Counted from the stretch's first letter, positions 6,764-15,044 are shown. The stretch is 25,719 bases of DNA from Reclinomonas americana ATCC 50394 (GCA_048213135.1 PS015762.1:8395-34113); one strand, 5' to 3'. Notes: generated from the letters alone by a model not told the origin. Program-made: numbers and translations.

Positions 6764-8806
6764 CTAGCCGCCCGCTACCGGCGGATATGACATCGGGCTC
6801 GGGATTCTCGAATCTGAAAGCACTGCCCGTTTCAAAGGCGTGAGGTCTCGCTGTCCGATCAACGCCGACGTGCCTTCAACGCCTAGTCCAAGTGTGAACC
6901 GAAATGCGGAGCCAGGCGCTCCGACGGGCATACGTCGACACAATAGATCGGCGAGTGCCGCATCCTCCACGGCGACGATTACCTGGCGGTCGGACGCGAC
7001 AAGCTGGGCCAACACCTCAGCGAGATTGACGGTCCTAAAATCGTCGACGTGTTGGACGGGGTCATCGAGCAAAATGGTCCGCCACCGGCTCCAGGCAAGC
7101 GAGAGGTTGATCGACAACAAAAATGCCAGGCCAGTTGCGCGACGCTGGCCGCTGGAAAACAGGAACTGCGGGTTTAGGCCCTCTCCGACCTGAAGCGAGA
7201 GGAAGCGCTTTACGTCCCCGCGGATCGAGTACTCGATGTCCTGCCAAAAAGGGTGAGGACGGAGGCGACCATAGAGTTCCGCCATGAGCGGCAGGACCCG
7301 CTGCAGCCGCAGATCGAGCGTCTCGCCAGCTGCGCGCCGAGCGGCGTCGTGAAGCGCAGCGGCCGTCACTTCTGATTGCCTTGATCGAGCCGCCCTTTCT
7401 TGAGCCCGGAGCAGCCGCTGGCGGGCTTCATCGAGCGTACTCGTTGCGCGCTCCAGTTGCGCGTTTTGCGTCAGGGTGCCGAGGATGCGGACGGAGTGTC
7501 GCGCTGCGTCGAGGTCAATTCGGCGCATATCGACCAGGTGCGAAAACTGTTCTCGCGAACCTTCGGCTGGGAAGTTCAGCTCTTTCAGCAAAGTCAGGCG
7601 CCATTCCTCGCGCTTCTGGAAGTTCTCGACATCGGCTTTAAGACGGGCGAGTTCCTCCTCCTTCGCAGCGATTGCGGCATCAGCGTTCTGAATGGCCTCC
7701 TTTCGACGCGCGGCTTCGGCCGCGACCGCGTTGAGCCGCTCCATTATCTCTCTCGATCGGCTCTTCCCTTCCGCCAAACTCACCGCATCGTGCCGGGCAG
7801 CGCATAGGGGGCAGCCACCGTCGAGTGGACCAAGTTCATCGCCGATCTGATGGAGGCGATGAAGATCCTGGACGAGCTCGACGAGCACCCCCGAAGCGGC
7901 TTCCTCGGCTGGCAGCGCGTGCCGCTCTTCGCGAGCCTGCAAGATGTCTCCAGCCTGTTTCTCGATCTGTATTGAGACCTCAACGAGAAGCCCAGCAAAC
8001 ATGGCCGTCTCGTCCCAGCGCTCAAGCAGAGTCTCGGCTTCAGCAAGCTCACGTTCCACCCGCACGACAAACTCTCGCCCGGCCGCGGCCAGCTGATCGG
8101 GAGCTGCGGGCATTCCATCCACGAGTTCAGAGAGCCGTGACGATGCCGCGGCAACAGCGGCATCGGGGGTCAGCTCAGCCCGGGCCTCGTCGAGCCTGCG
8201 CTGTGCGTCCGCGACAGCGGTTGTCGCCGAAATGACTTCAGCCTTTGCTTCATCCGATCTGCGCTTCGCTGTTCGGACGAGCGAATGCCCCTTGTCAGTC
8301 CAGATCTCAGCGTCACCTGCCCCGATCGCCTGCCGCAGCAGGGCATAGCGATCCGTCTCTGACAGGTCGAGGCTAAGAGCAGCAATAAACTCGTCGCGGA
8401 TGATGGAAGACGCGCAAAGCTGTTTGAGAGGCGACGGCGGAGCAGCCTCCGCGTGAATCATAGCTGCTTGAACGGATGCAAGTGTCTGAGGCGCGGGGTC
8501 GTCTATGGGGGTACGACGTATCGTGATCGGCCCATCTTCGGTAACGAATGTCACCTCAACAAACCGTGCAGATGGGGCGGGCCCGTCGCCCTTCCACCAA
8601 AGATAGTCTTCGACCGTCTGACCTGCTGCTTTGCTATCGCCGTACTTCGTCAGCCGCCCGATCAACGCAAATTCGACCGCGTCGAAGATCGTGCTCTTGC
8701 CTACGCCGTTCCGACCATCGATCACGTTGAAGCCAGGAGCAAGCTGTATTCGAGTTTCATCGCGAAAGCCTCGGAAGCCTGCAATGGTGATCTCAGCAAG
8801 CTTCAT
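6764..8806 (-). CDS. SMC/RecF-like ATPase with CxxC hook, ABC-three-component type
   Basis: The 680-residue protein opens with the RecF/Rad50 N-lobe. Walker A is GRNGVGKS at 31-38. A long helical middle follows, with coiled-coil heptads around 190-240 and 340-500. A CPLC pair (C332, C335) at its tip resembles a Rad50 zinc hook. The C-lobe has an SSGQRRA signature near 551 and Walker B ILLDDP near 577-582, followed by an H-loop region. ATG 8806 overlaps the stop of the preceding gene (ATGA) and has GGAGG seven bases upstream, so the two are translationally coupled. Such ATPases in bacterial conflict systems sense DNA or nucleoprotein and control an effector. Here the candidates are the SIR2 and HEPN proteins. 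It is not RecF or RecN, judging from length and context. Confidence 0.85.
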   Translation of the reverse strand: MKLAEITIAGFRGFRDETRIQLAPGFNVIDGRNGVGKSTIFDAVEFALIGRLTKYGDSKAAGQTVEDYLWWKGDGPAPSARFVEVTFVTEDGPITIRRTPIDDPAPQTLASVQAAMIHAEAAPPSPLKQLCASSIIRDEFIAALSLDLSETDRYALLRQAIGAGDAEIWTDKGHSLVRTAKRRSDEAKAEVISATTAVADAQRRLDEARAELTPDAAVAAASSRLSELVDGMPAAPDQLAAAGREFVVRVERELAEAETLLERWDETAMFAGLLVEVSIQIEKQAGDILQAREERHALPAEEAASGVLVELVQDLHRLHQIGDELGPLDGGCPLCAARHDAVSLAEGKSRSREIMERLNAVAAEAARRKEAIQNADAAIAAKEEELARLKADVENFQKREEWRLTLLKELNFPAEGSREQFSHLVDMRRIDLDAARHSVRILGTLTQNAQLERATSTLDEARQRLLRAQERAARSRQSEVTAAALHDAARRAAGETLDLRLQRVLPLMAELYGRLRPHPFWQDIEYSIRGDVKRFLSLQVGEGLNPQFLFSSGQRRATGLAFLLSINLSLAWSRWRTILLDDPVQHVDDFRTVNLAEVLAQLVASDRQVIVAVEDAALADLLCRRMPVGAPGSAFRFTLGLGVEGTSALIGQRDLTPLKRAVLSDSRIPSPMSYPPVAGG

Positions 8807-9393
8807 ACGTCGTCCTCCACAATCTGCAGTACGACGGACTCATCAGCGTGCGATAAGAAGGCGCGCACGACCTCGGAACTCACTTCGCCTGCACGCCCTC
8901 TTATTTCCGACGGCATGTCTATGGGTTCAAGGACAGGCGCCGCGCGAAATGGCAGCAGCGGAAGCAGCGCGGCTCTCGCGGTCGCAAGACCATTGACGCC
9001 AGCTCGCGCGATCTTCCGCGTGCCTTCGAGATTTTCCTCAATTTGACCAAGCGCCAGGGCGTCCCCAAATCCCGCGCCATCTCCAGCGAGAAACACGAGG
9101 TACGTATTCCAGGCCTTTGGCCCGGCCGCTCCAAGCACTTGTGCCTGCGAGCGCATCAATGCGTCCGATGCCGCTCGCCAGTTCAAGATGAGAGACGCAA
9201 CGGAGTCGTAGGCAAGCACGAACCCGATAACAGTGTCGTTCTCGAACGCCAGCGCGCCCTTTGTTGACCCGACAACGTCGAAGCTTGCGGGCAATTGGCG
9301 TACCGAAAAGGCGGCGTCGGTGAGAACCACGCGCGTGGTTTCAATGATGTCGTTCAAGAGATCGCATCCCTTAGAGCGTCGCGCGTGACCCAC
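8803..9393 (-). CDS. Small protein resembling the middle component (MC) of ABC-three-component systems
   Basis: The protein is 196 residues from GTG 9393, or 184 from TTG 9357. The TTG overlaps the SIR2 stop as TTGA and has an AAGGGA Shine-Dalgarno, so the shorter form is quite possible. No catalytic motif is visible. The central segment NTYLVFLAG followed by QIEENLEGTRKIAR recalls the pattern of ABC-three-component middle-component proteins: a YL-containing strand, then an IEE helix and an RK pair. That comparison is from memory and untested. Its place between an effector-like SIR2 gene and the ATPase gene, with overlaps on both sides, is exactly what that architecture predicts. In those systems the component is thought to link ATPase and effector. 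Alternatively it is an unrelated small partner protein. Confidence 0.6.
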   Translation of the reverse strand: MGHARRSKGCDLLNDIIETTRVVLTDAAFSVRQLPASFDVVGSTKGALAFENDTVIGFVLAYDSVASLILNWRAASDALMRSQAQVLGAAGPKAWNTYLVFLAGDGAGFGDALALGQIEENLEGTRKIARAGVNGLATARAALLPLLPFRAAPVLEPIDMPSEIRGRAGEVSSEVVRAFLSHADESVVLQIVEDDV

Positions 9394-10682
9394 CTTGACC
9401 TACCGCCACGCGCGATAGTTCCGGAAGGCGACCGAGCGATACTGGGGTGGAGGTTAAGATCGCTAGCCCCGACCGCCACGACGACGTCCGCGGCGGCGGC
9501 CGGCGCTGCCTCCCTAGCGAAATCAGCTTCGATCCGATGCAAGAACGTATTGGGAGCACGGAGCACGCGTACGCTGCGGCCGTTCACGCGCCAGTACGAC
9601 CCATCCGGTACGGCGCCTGCCGCCCGGAGTTCCAAAATTGTCAACCCAACCGCGGGCTCATTTGGCGGATCGCGATCTCTGGCTGGTTCCTGCGGTTGGC
9701 AGCCCAGCAGGTCGCGCCGCATGCGCCAGAGCGAGTCGAGATCTGTGGGTGGCGCTGCCAGGTAGTCGGCCCGCGGGGGAGAGCCACTGATCAACTCGAA
9801 CGCGTCGCTACCTTGCGCGAGCGATACCCGCACGAAGGCTTCTGAGTAGGCGCGACGCAGTGCCTCGAGGAAGTCGGCGCCAGAAGCCTTAAGGTGAAAA
9901 GCGCTGCCGGATCGGCCAGCAAGAGCGGACAGTTGAGGCGCCTTAGCGTTGAAGTCGGCTGTGGTCGACGGGTCCACAATTAGAACCGATGAAGGCGCAA
10001 CCACGCCCAACGTCTGCTCCAAGACCGCGTTCAGATAGTCCCAATCTGTTGAGTAACCAACGACGATGAGGTCCTTGTTGAGCAGGTTTGCCTGAAGCCA
10101 GGTTGAGCTCTGCTGGATTTTTTCACGGACCGGCGACGCACCAAGCTGGCCTGGTGCCCACACTGTATTGAATCTGTCAGCCACCCAGCAGCCGTGGATT
10201 TTCAGGAGAGGAGAGATCCCCACAGGAGCAGTAGCCAATGCGTGGCCATCCGTGCCGATGAAGACCTGACCGTGCAGATTAAGCCCCGCAGCCTCTATAA
10301 GCGGGTCTACATTTGTCGTGACTGCGAGACGAAAGCCGCCCGCAAGCAGAAGGTCAGCGACCGCAAAATGTCCGGGATTCGGTGCGCCGGCGAAGGCGCT
10401 GTGATCGATGTACTCAGTCAGGTAGACCGAGCCGAGGCGGCCATCTCGGAAAAAGAACTCAGCCTGCTCCTCAATCTGCGCAGGAAGTTCGGGAAGTACC
10501 CCAGCAAAGCGGGCATCGTATTTCCTCTTCGCTCTGTCGGCCAGTGTCCAAGCGCTGGGTAGAGTGCTGGGCGGCGCCATGGACAAGCCTGCGCCGGCGA
10601 GGAGCGCCAAACGACCTCCAAGCAAGTTTTGCAACGCCGACGCTACCGCGGCCGTCATATCGATAGAATCCATAGGAGGCAT
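9354..10682 (-). CDS. SIR2-like domain protein, probable defence effector
   Basis: The 442-residue form starts at ATG 10682. The frame stays open to a TTG at 10793, and ATGs at 10673 and 10658 are alternatives. None has a clear Shine-Dalgarno. The N-terminal half is a SIR2 fold: GAGLS at 30-34 for the NAD-binding loop, TTNVD with N124, KIHG with H163 as the usual catalytic pair, and VVGYSTDWDYL as the distal nucleotide strand. In antiphage systems such domains deplete NAD. Sirtuin deacetylase zinc cysteines are absent. The C-terminal 170 residues are unrecognised and could bind the partner proteins. Its 3' end overlaps the MC-like gene. It is the first gene of the minus-strand operon. The NADase role is inferred from the family and context. 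Confidence 0.8.
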   Translation of the reverse strand: MPPMDSIDMTAAVASALQNLLGGRLALLAGAGLSMAPPSTLPSAWTLADRAKRKYDARFAGVLPELPAQIEEQAEFFFRDGRLGSVYLTEYIDHSAFAGAPNPGHFAVADLLLAGGFRLAVTTNVDPLIEAAGLNLHGQVFIGTDGHALATAPVGISPLLKIHGCWVADRFNTVWAPGQLGASPVREKIQQSSTWLQANLLNKDLIVVGYSTDWDYLNAVLEQTLGVVAPSSVLIVDPSTTADFNAKAPQLSALAGRSGSAFHLKASGADFLEALRRAYSEAFVRVSLAQGSDAFELISGSPPRADYLAAPPTDLDSLWRMRRDLLGCQPQEPARDRDPPNEPAVGLTILELRAAGAVPDGSYWRVNGRSVRVLRAPNTFLHRIEADFAREAAPAAAADVVVAVGASDLNLHPSIARSPSGTIARGGRSRWVTRDALRDAIS

Positions 10683-10841
10683 ACTAGCGATGAGCCGCAC
10701 CGAAGCCAGCCACGATAGGTCGGGCGCTGTAAGGCTGCGGCCACTGGCATTAAGAACAGAGGAGCCAAATCGCTCATGCGGCGTGTGCAGCAAGGGTCCA
10801 ACTGCCGGTGCCCAGAGGCCGATTGAGCGCGAGGAGTTCTA

Positions 10842-12407
10842 ATGTCGCTCAAAGCCGGTCAACTCGACGTGCCAACAGGCGTCAATTCATCTGGCGTTTT
10901 CAGCGGCGACGCCGCGCGCCGTTTGATCGAGCAAATGCTCGATCAACATGAGGGTGGGATACAAGCGACTCTCGGCCAATATGACGGATCAGTCGCGGTC
11001 CCGGTCTGGCAGGAAACGTTGCGTTGTGTCGACGAATTCCTAAACGTTCTTTGGTTCGGCGTAGCGCCGGGACTCGATAGGGAATGGCTTGAGGCCTGCA
11101 CCCTCGACGAGCACATCATCCTGGACATGACCCGGATGCGGCGGATCACGCAGATCGTGGAGCAATCTTACGACCGCGGTGTTGCTCAGCGTTTCCGGCG
11201 GATGGTCATCCTCCTCGCAGAGGCCAACCGCGTCTTCAAAGAAAGGGGCATCGAGCCGACAGGCTTGCCGAACGGCCTTGATAATATTGCGACTGGCCAT
11301 GCGTATCTGCAATCGCGCCGGCGGCACTTCGTTTCTCTACTCTACGCGATGCCAACCGTCTGCGCCGGTGAAAAACCACTCCATGATTTGCTGGCCTTCC
11401 CAACCCTTGCCTGCGTCGTCGAGCATTGCTGCAACACGATCACGGGTCTGCACCAGAAGCAGTTGCTCCTCGAGGTCTATCCGGAGGACTTCACCCTGTA
11501 CGAGACGGCGGACGGCTTTCTTGGATCTCACTCGTTCGAGGAGCTGGAAAGCAACTTTCTTGAGCCGGAACGCCTCTCCATCGTCGGAATGAACCGGGAG
11601 CGCTCAGACCTGATAGCGCCGTACCACGACGAGCCATGTCCGTCCGGGCCGGTATTCTCAGCTGCCGAGCTGCGAAATAACGTCCGCCTGCTGATCGCGG
11701 CCTATTCGGCTTTTGGCGAGGACCCGGCTTTCTCCGCGATGGCGAGACTGATCATTGCGCTGTCACGTCGATGCGGTGACGATTATTGGATTCGACTGCC
11801 GCAGTCGCAGCTCGAAAGCATGCTTGCCAATCAAGCTGCATTCTCACCCGAGAAGGCCATGAAATGGCTTGTCGCGGGTCCGGGAACATACGCAGAGCAA
11901 ACCAATCGCCACCATCCATTCGTGGAAATTGATGGCATGCTTCATGGCAATGTCGTTCTGCTGACGCGGTTCTTGAACGAGTTTAAAAACGCGCACCTGG
12001 CAACCAGGCGCCGGTTCGTCATCCACTCGGGCTTTGCCTTCGAGGAACGGGTCAAAAGCAAACTGGCGGCCCTGGGATTTGACGTGCAGCCAATCAAGCG
12101 GATCGGCCGACGGGAGTTCGATGTTGTCGCCGTGCGGGGCGGCGTCATCTTCAACTTGCAATGCAAGAACAACGCTCTCGATCTCAATCAGATCGAAGCT
12201 CAACCACGCCTCGTCGCTGCAGCCAATCGCCGTTTAGTCGCGTACTATCGACGTGCTCTGAGGAAGGAGCGCGCGCGTCAGGGGTTGCTGCAGGCCGAGC
12301 TCGGCTTAACGCAGATCCGACATCTGGTGATCAGTCGCTTCCCGGTGATCACGAGTGACCCCTCAATCATCCCCTTCAATGCGATCGGCAAGCTCGCGGC
12401 GATGTAG
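10842..12407 (+). CDS. Protein with C-terminal PD-(D/E)XK (Mrr-like) nuclease domain
   Basis: The 521-residue protein starts at ATG 10842 with GAGGAG five bases upstream. The first 390 residues are helical, cysteine-containing and unrecognised. From about residue 398 a restriction-endonuclease-like domain is visible: an early acidic pair (E401/E402), then EFDVV with D427, then QCK at 440-442. This is the D-x12-QxK arrangement of Mrr/VSR-like PD-(D/E)XK domains, with glutamine in the usual E/Q position. The spacing fits an active nuclease. It is divergent from the SIR2 operon across a 159-base gap, so it may belong to the same defence locus. Whether it cuts DNA, or acts as an independent Mrr-like system, is not settled. 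It is followed convergently by the HD gene. Confidence 0.65.
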   Translation: MSLKAGQLDVPTGVNSSGVFSGDAARRLIEQMLDQHEGGIQATLGQYDGSVAVPVWQETLRCVDEFLNVLWFGVAPGLDREWLEACTLDEHIILDMTRMRRITQIVEQSYDRGVAQRFRRMVILLAEANRVFKERGIEPTGLPNGLDNIATGHAYLQSRRRHFVSLLYAMPTVCAGEKPLHDLLAFPTLACVVEHCCNTITGLHQKQLLLEVYPEDFTLYETADGFLGSHSFEELESNFLEPERLSIVGMNRERSDLIAPYHDEPCPSGPVFSAAELRNNVRLLIAAYSAFGEDPAFSAMARLIIALSRRCGDDYWIRLPQSQLESMLANQAAFSPEKAMKWLVAGPGTYAEQTNRHHPFVEIDGMLHGNVVLLTRFLNEFKNAHLATRRRFVIHSGFAFEERVKSKLAALGFDVQPIKRIGRREFDVVAVRGGVIFNLQCKNNALDLNQIEAQPRLVAAANRRLVAYYRRALRKERARQGLLQAELGLTQIRHLVISRFPVITSDPSIIPFNAIGKLAAM

Positions 12408-12435
12408 TTAGTCAGCTGAGCAGCTGTCCTCGATA

Positions 12436-12963
12436 CTACTGGGGGTTCGTTGTGATCGCTGCGTCCAAAATCTGCCTGCTGGGTTCGTACTGGCGTGCAA
12501 GCTGCTTCAGCGCGGTTTCCGAGCCGATGGCCTGGAGGTAGCTTACCGTATCTTCAAGATCAGCAAGCTTCACGGCAATCGCCGCCCTGTGACCACTCGC
12601 GGCGAGTCCGCGGATGTAGTTGAGATAATCCTGGTTGTCGTCCGCAGTGAAATTTTCGATATCGCTGTAGTACTTCGCATTCGGCGGCGGCAGTATCTTT
12701 CGCAGAATCTCCGTCGTCTCCGAGCTCACCGATAATGCTTCTAGCTTCGCGAAGCCCCCCGTCGGATGCGTAATGACATCGTGAAGCAGGGCAGCCTCAA
12801 TCTGGTCTTCCGACGCATCGGGATCGCGAGCGAGCAACAGCTGCGCGACGCGTTCGAAATGCTCATATCTGGGCCTGCCGAGCGGATCGTGAGCGCCCTC
12901 ATGCATAGCTGCGACAACTTCAATGAGTTCGGCATAACGGGGGCTAAGATCAGAGATTCCCAT
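12436..12963 (-). CDS. HD-domain phosphohydrolase, (p)ppGpp-hydrolase-like
   Basis: The 175-residue protein shows H35 (YEHFERV), the H61-D62 doublet (LLHDV) and a later aspartate in AVKLADLED. This is the metal-ligand set of small HD hydrolases of the MESH1/RelA-hydrolase kind. No synthetase or C-terminal regulatory region is present. ATG 12963 is supported by AAAGGAG six bases upstream. That site overlaps the stop codon of the FAD monooxygenase gene, so the pair is translationally coupled. The gene begins 12 bases after that stop. The substrate may be a nucleotide or an inositol-like phosphate. Calling it a (p)ppGpp hydrolase is only a family resemblance. It converges with the nuclease gene after 28 bases, where only a weak 5-bp stem is visible. 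Confidence 0.7.
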   Translation of the reverse strand: MGISDLSPRYAELIEVVAAMHEGAHDPLGRPRYEHFERVAQLLLARDPDASEDQIEAALLHDVITHPTGGFAKLEALSVSSETTEILRKILPPPNAKYYSDIENFTADDNQDYLNYIRGLAASGHRAAIAVKLADLEDTVSYLQAIGSETALKQLARQYEPSRQILDAAITTNPQ

Positions 12964-12969
12964 GACAGG

Positions 12970-12976
12970 CTCCTTT
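12970..12976 (-). promoter_or_regulatory. Shine-Dalgarno AAAGGAG coupling the monooxygenase and HD genes
   Basis: The site overlaps the TGA of the upstream monooxygenase gene (12976-12978) and sits six bases before ATG 12963. It fixes the HD start and indicates that the two genes are translated from one message. Confidence 0.7.
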
Positions 12977-14058
12977 CAAAGTTGCTGGAGGGTGGTGCCC
13001 GGAACAAAATGCGGCTCTTGTTCGGGACGCCCGCGATCAAGGGCTCGCGAACGGACCAGACGAACGGCCTCATCCTGAATGACCTCGACTACCGGCCGTT
13101 GCGCCTGCTCCCATTTCAGGAGAGCCCGATCCAGATCGGGGGAAGCTTCAATGTGTGATGCGAGCGCGATGGCATTGCCGAGACCGACATTCGCTCCCTG
13201 ACCGCGGCTGGACGGCATGGCGTGCGCGGCGTCGCCGACGATAGCAACACGCCCCTTCGACCACAGGCTGAGCGTGATCCTGCCATAGCGATCAAACCGG
13301 ATAGCGTTCCCGGCTTGCTTTAGAAGTGGCTCGAACTCCGGAAAGCTTGTCGACCAAAGATCGACATTCACCGGCAGTTGCATGGCATCGACATCGCTCA
13401 CCGGAGCCATCAAGGCAAGGTAGCAATGATCGGCGGTACAAGGCGTGTATAACACGCGGAGAGGGCGCTTGCCGTACCTCCAGAAATCGATCGCGCCGTC
13501 CCATTGCGGCCCACGCAGGCTGCTTCGCCTTGCCAGGACGCGGATCAAGCCCTCAGAGAAGCGCTCGCGCGACTGCTCGATTTTGAGATCGCGGAAGGCT
13601 TGCGAACCCACGCCGTCAGCCGCGACAACCAAATCCGCTTCGTTCCGCCGGCCATCGGCCAGCGTCACGACGCCCTCGGCATTCACATGGTCGGCATGGG
13701 ACCCGGTGGCGATGACAACGTCGTGTTGCCGGGCCGCCTTCACCAATAGGTCGTGCAAGTCCTGACGCAGCATCGTTCGGAAGAGGTCTGTATTGGCCTC
13801 GTGCGTGCTGCGAACACCGTCGACGCGCGTCTCGAAGAAGGGCGGCCGCCAGGCTATGCTCTCGAACTCATCACAGAGACCGAGTGCGTTCAGCGCCTGA
13901 GCACCCTGCGACTGGATGTATAAGCCGCCTCCGCTCGGCCTGAGAAATTGCGCCGATTCATGAACGCGAACGCTCCAGCCGATCCGACTTAGAGCGATTG
14001 CGATGGCGAGCCCGACAGGGCCAGCACCGATGATTTCCGCCTTCTTAGCCATCGCCAT
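12976..14058 (-). CDS. FAD-dependent monooxygenase (salicylate hydroxylase/PHBH-like)
   Basis: The 360-residue flavoprotein has the dinucleotide motif GAGPVG at residues 11-16 and a Glu at the end of the second strand (VHESA). The DG motif occurs in VVAADGVGS. The FAD-ribityl motif GDAAHAMPSSRGQG begins with D276. This is the class A aromatic-hydroxylase arrangement, which uses NAD(P)H and oxygen to hydroxylate an aromatic or heterocyclic ring. It starts at ATG 14058, with a second in-frame ATG at 14052 and only a weak GGA before it. It is the first gene of a two-gene minus-strand unit with the HD gene and diverges from the UTRA GntR gene, so that regulator may also control it. A promoter is visible at 14098-14125. 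The substrate is unknown. Confidence 0.88.
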   Translation of the reverse strand: MAMAKKAEIIGAGPVGLAIAIALSRIGWSVRVHESAQFLRPSGGGLYIQSQGAQALNALGLCDEFESIAWRPPFFETRVDGVRSTHEANTDLFRTMLRQDLHDLLVKAARQHDVVIATGSHADHVNAEGVVTLADGRRNEADLVVAADGVGSQAFRDLKIEQSRERFSEGLIRVLARRSSLRGPQWDGAIDFWRYGKRPLRVLYTPCTADHCYLALMAPVSDVDAMQLPVNVDLWSTSFPEFEPLLKQAGNAIRFDRYGRITLSLWSKGRVAIVGDAAHAMPSSRGQGANVGLGNAIALASHIEASPDLDRALLKWEQAQRPVVEVIQDEAVRLVRSRALDRGRPEQEPHFVPGTTLQQL

Positions 14059-14097
14059 TCCGGATTCGCGTTATCCATCGGCTATCACTCCATACAT

Positions 14098-14125
14098 ATT
14101 ATGACAAGTGATTAAATTTATGCAA
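14098..14125 (-). promoter_or_regulatory. Possible sigma-70-like promoter for the monooxygenase-HD unit
   Basis: Read on the minus strand, TTGCAT (14125-14120) is followed after 16 bases by CATAAT (14103-14098), five of six matches to the -10 consensus. Transcription would start near 14091, giving a leader of about 33 bases before ATG 14058. The region is clearly more AT-rich than its surroundings. Confidence 0.4.
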
Positions 14126-14164
14126 AGACCTCATTCTGCGCCATATTTATCTATTTTTGGGCGC

Positions 14165-14192
14165 TTGCACGACAATCAAATCATGTCATGAT
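14165..14192 (+). promoter_or_regulatory. Possible promoter and operator for the UTRA regulator gene
   Basis: TTGCAC at 14165-14170 and CATGAT at 14187-14192 are spaced by 16 bases. The -10-like hexamer is the right arm of a perfect 13-bp palindrome, ATCATG-T-CATGAT, at 14180-14192, which ends six bases before ATG 14199. The start would then lie at or near the transcription start, and no Shine-Dalgarno is present, so a leaderless message is possible. Binding of the regulator to the palindrome would block its own promoter. Confidence 0.35.
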
Positions 14193-14198
14193 GTGTTC

Positions 14199-14990
14199 AT
14201 GTCCGCTGAACATTTTCACCCCGTCTCCGCTCCGCTCTATCGCCAGGTCGAAGAGCATTTGGCGCGCCAGATCCACACGGGGGCGTATGCTGCGGGGTCC
14301 TTGCTGCCGTCGGACGCGCAGCTCTGCGAAATGTATCGCGTCAGCCGCATTACCGTGCGAGGCGCCATCGACCGCCTCGTCGCAGCCAACCTTGTGCGCC
14401 GCCAGCAGGGTGTCGGAACGTTCGTGCTCGGACCCGAGCAGGGTGTTCAGACGGCGCGCCTTGTCGGCTACGTCGACGAGATTCATCCCTATATGAACTT
14501 CTCGATGATCGAGAGCGGCCGGCTTCCGCTCCCGGCTTCGGTCGCCGCCTTGTTGGGAGCCGAGGAGGGTCGCCCGTGCCAATGCTTCGTCGGGGTCAAC
14601 CACATCGGCAAGGAACCGCTTTCCTACCTCGAGGACTATTACCCCGACGATGTCGCGGGCTTTCTGGCTGAGAAGGACTATCTCGGCACGCTGCCGCCTA
14701 TCCGAATTGTGGAAATGCGTAGTGGTCGGCGCTTCAGCCATGCCTCCCAGAAGATCGACGCCGTCGCAGCCCCCGAGCGCGTCGCGCATGCCCTCGGCCT
14801 TGCAGTGGATCAGCCCCTAATCAAGATGGAGCGGGTCTATTACGCGGCCGACAAGAGCGTTCTGGATGTGGCGGTCGCCCACTATCACCCGACACGATAC
14901 CAGTTCGAGATCAAGATCGTGCCGCGCGGCTTGAGACCGCGCCAGGACGGGACCCCCTTGGCATCGGACCGTGACGATCAGGCCGACTGA
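14199..14990 (+). CDS. GntR/HutC (UTRA-domain) transcriptional regulator
   Basis: The 263-residue regulator has an N-terminal winged helix-turn-helix at about residues 12-75 (YRQVEEHLARQI, LPSDAQLCEMYRVSRITVRGAI, QQGVGTFV). A UTRA ligand-binding domain of about 160 residues follows. ATG 14199 is chosen although the frame extends to a TTG at 14157, since the GntR domain starts right after it and the added residues are non-homologous. No Shine-Dalgarno is visible. It lies 54 bases before an ABC importer operon on the same strand and is divergent from the monooxygenase. HutC-family members usually repress an adjacent uptake and degradation operon until its substrate or an early intermediate binds the UTRA domain. 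The palindrome just upstream is a candidate autoregulatory site. Confidence 0.9.
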   Translation: MSAEHFHPVSAPLYRQVEEHLARQIHTGAYAAGSLLPSDAQLCEMYRVSRITVRGAIDRLVAANLVRRQQGVGTFVLGPEQGVQTARLVGYVDEIHPYMNFSMIESGRLPLPASVAALLGAEEGRPCQCFVGVNHIGKEPLSYLEDYYPDDVAGFLAEKDYLGTLPPIRIVEMRSGRRFSHASQKIDAVAAPERVAHALGLAVDQPLIKMERVYYAADKSVLDVAVAHYHPTRYQFEIKIVPRGLRPRQDGTPLASDRDDQAD

Positions 14991-15044
14991 CAGGCCGCGG
15001 AGGCCGGCCTGCCGAACAAAACCACAATAACGAGGGGATTGCGC

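Noticed and set aside
12412-12428. CAGCT-AGCTG stem between the nuclease and HD genes as a terminator
   Set aside because: Only five base pairs, with no U-run on either strand; too weak to call.
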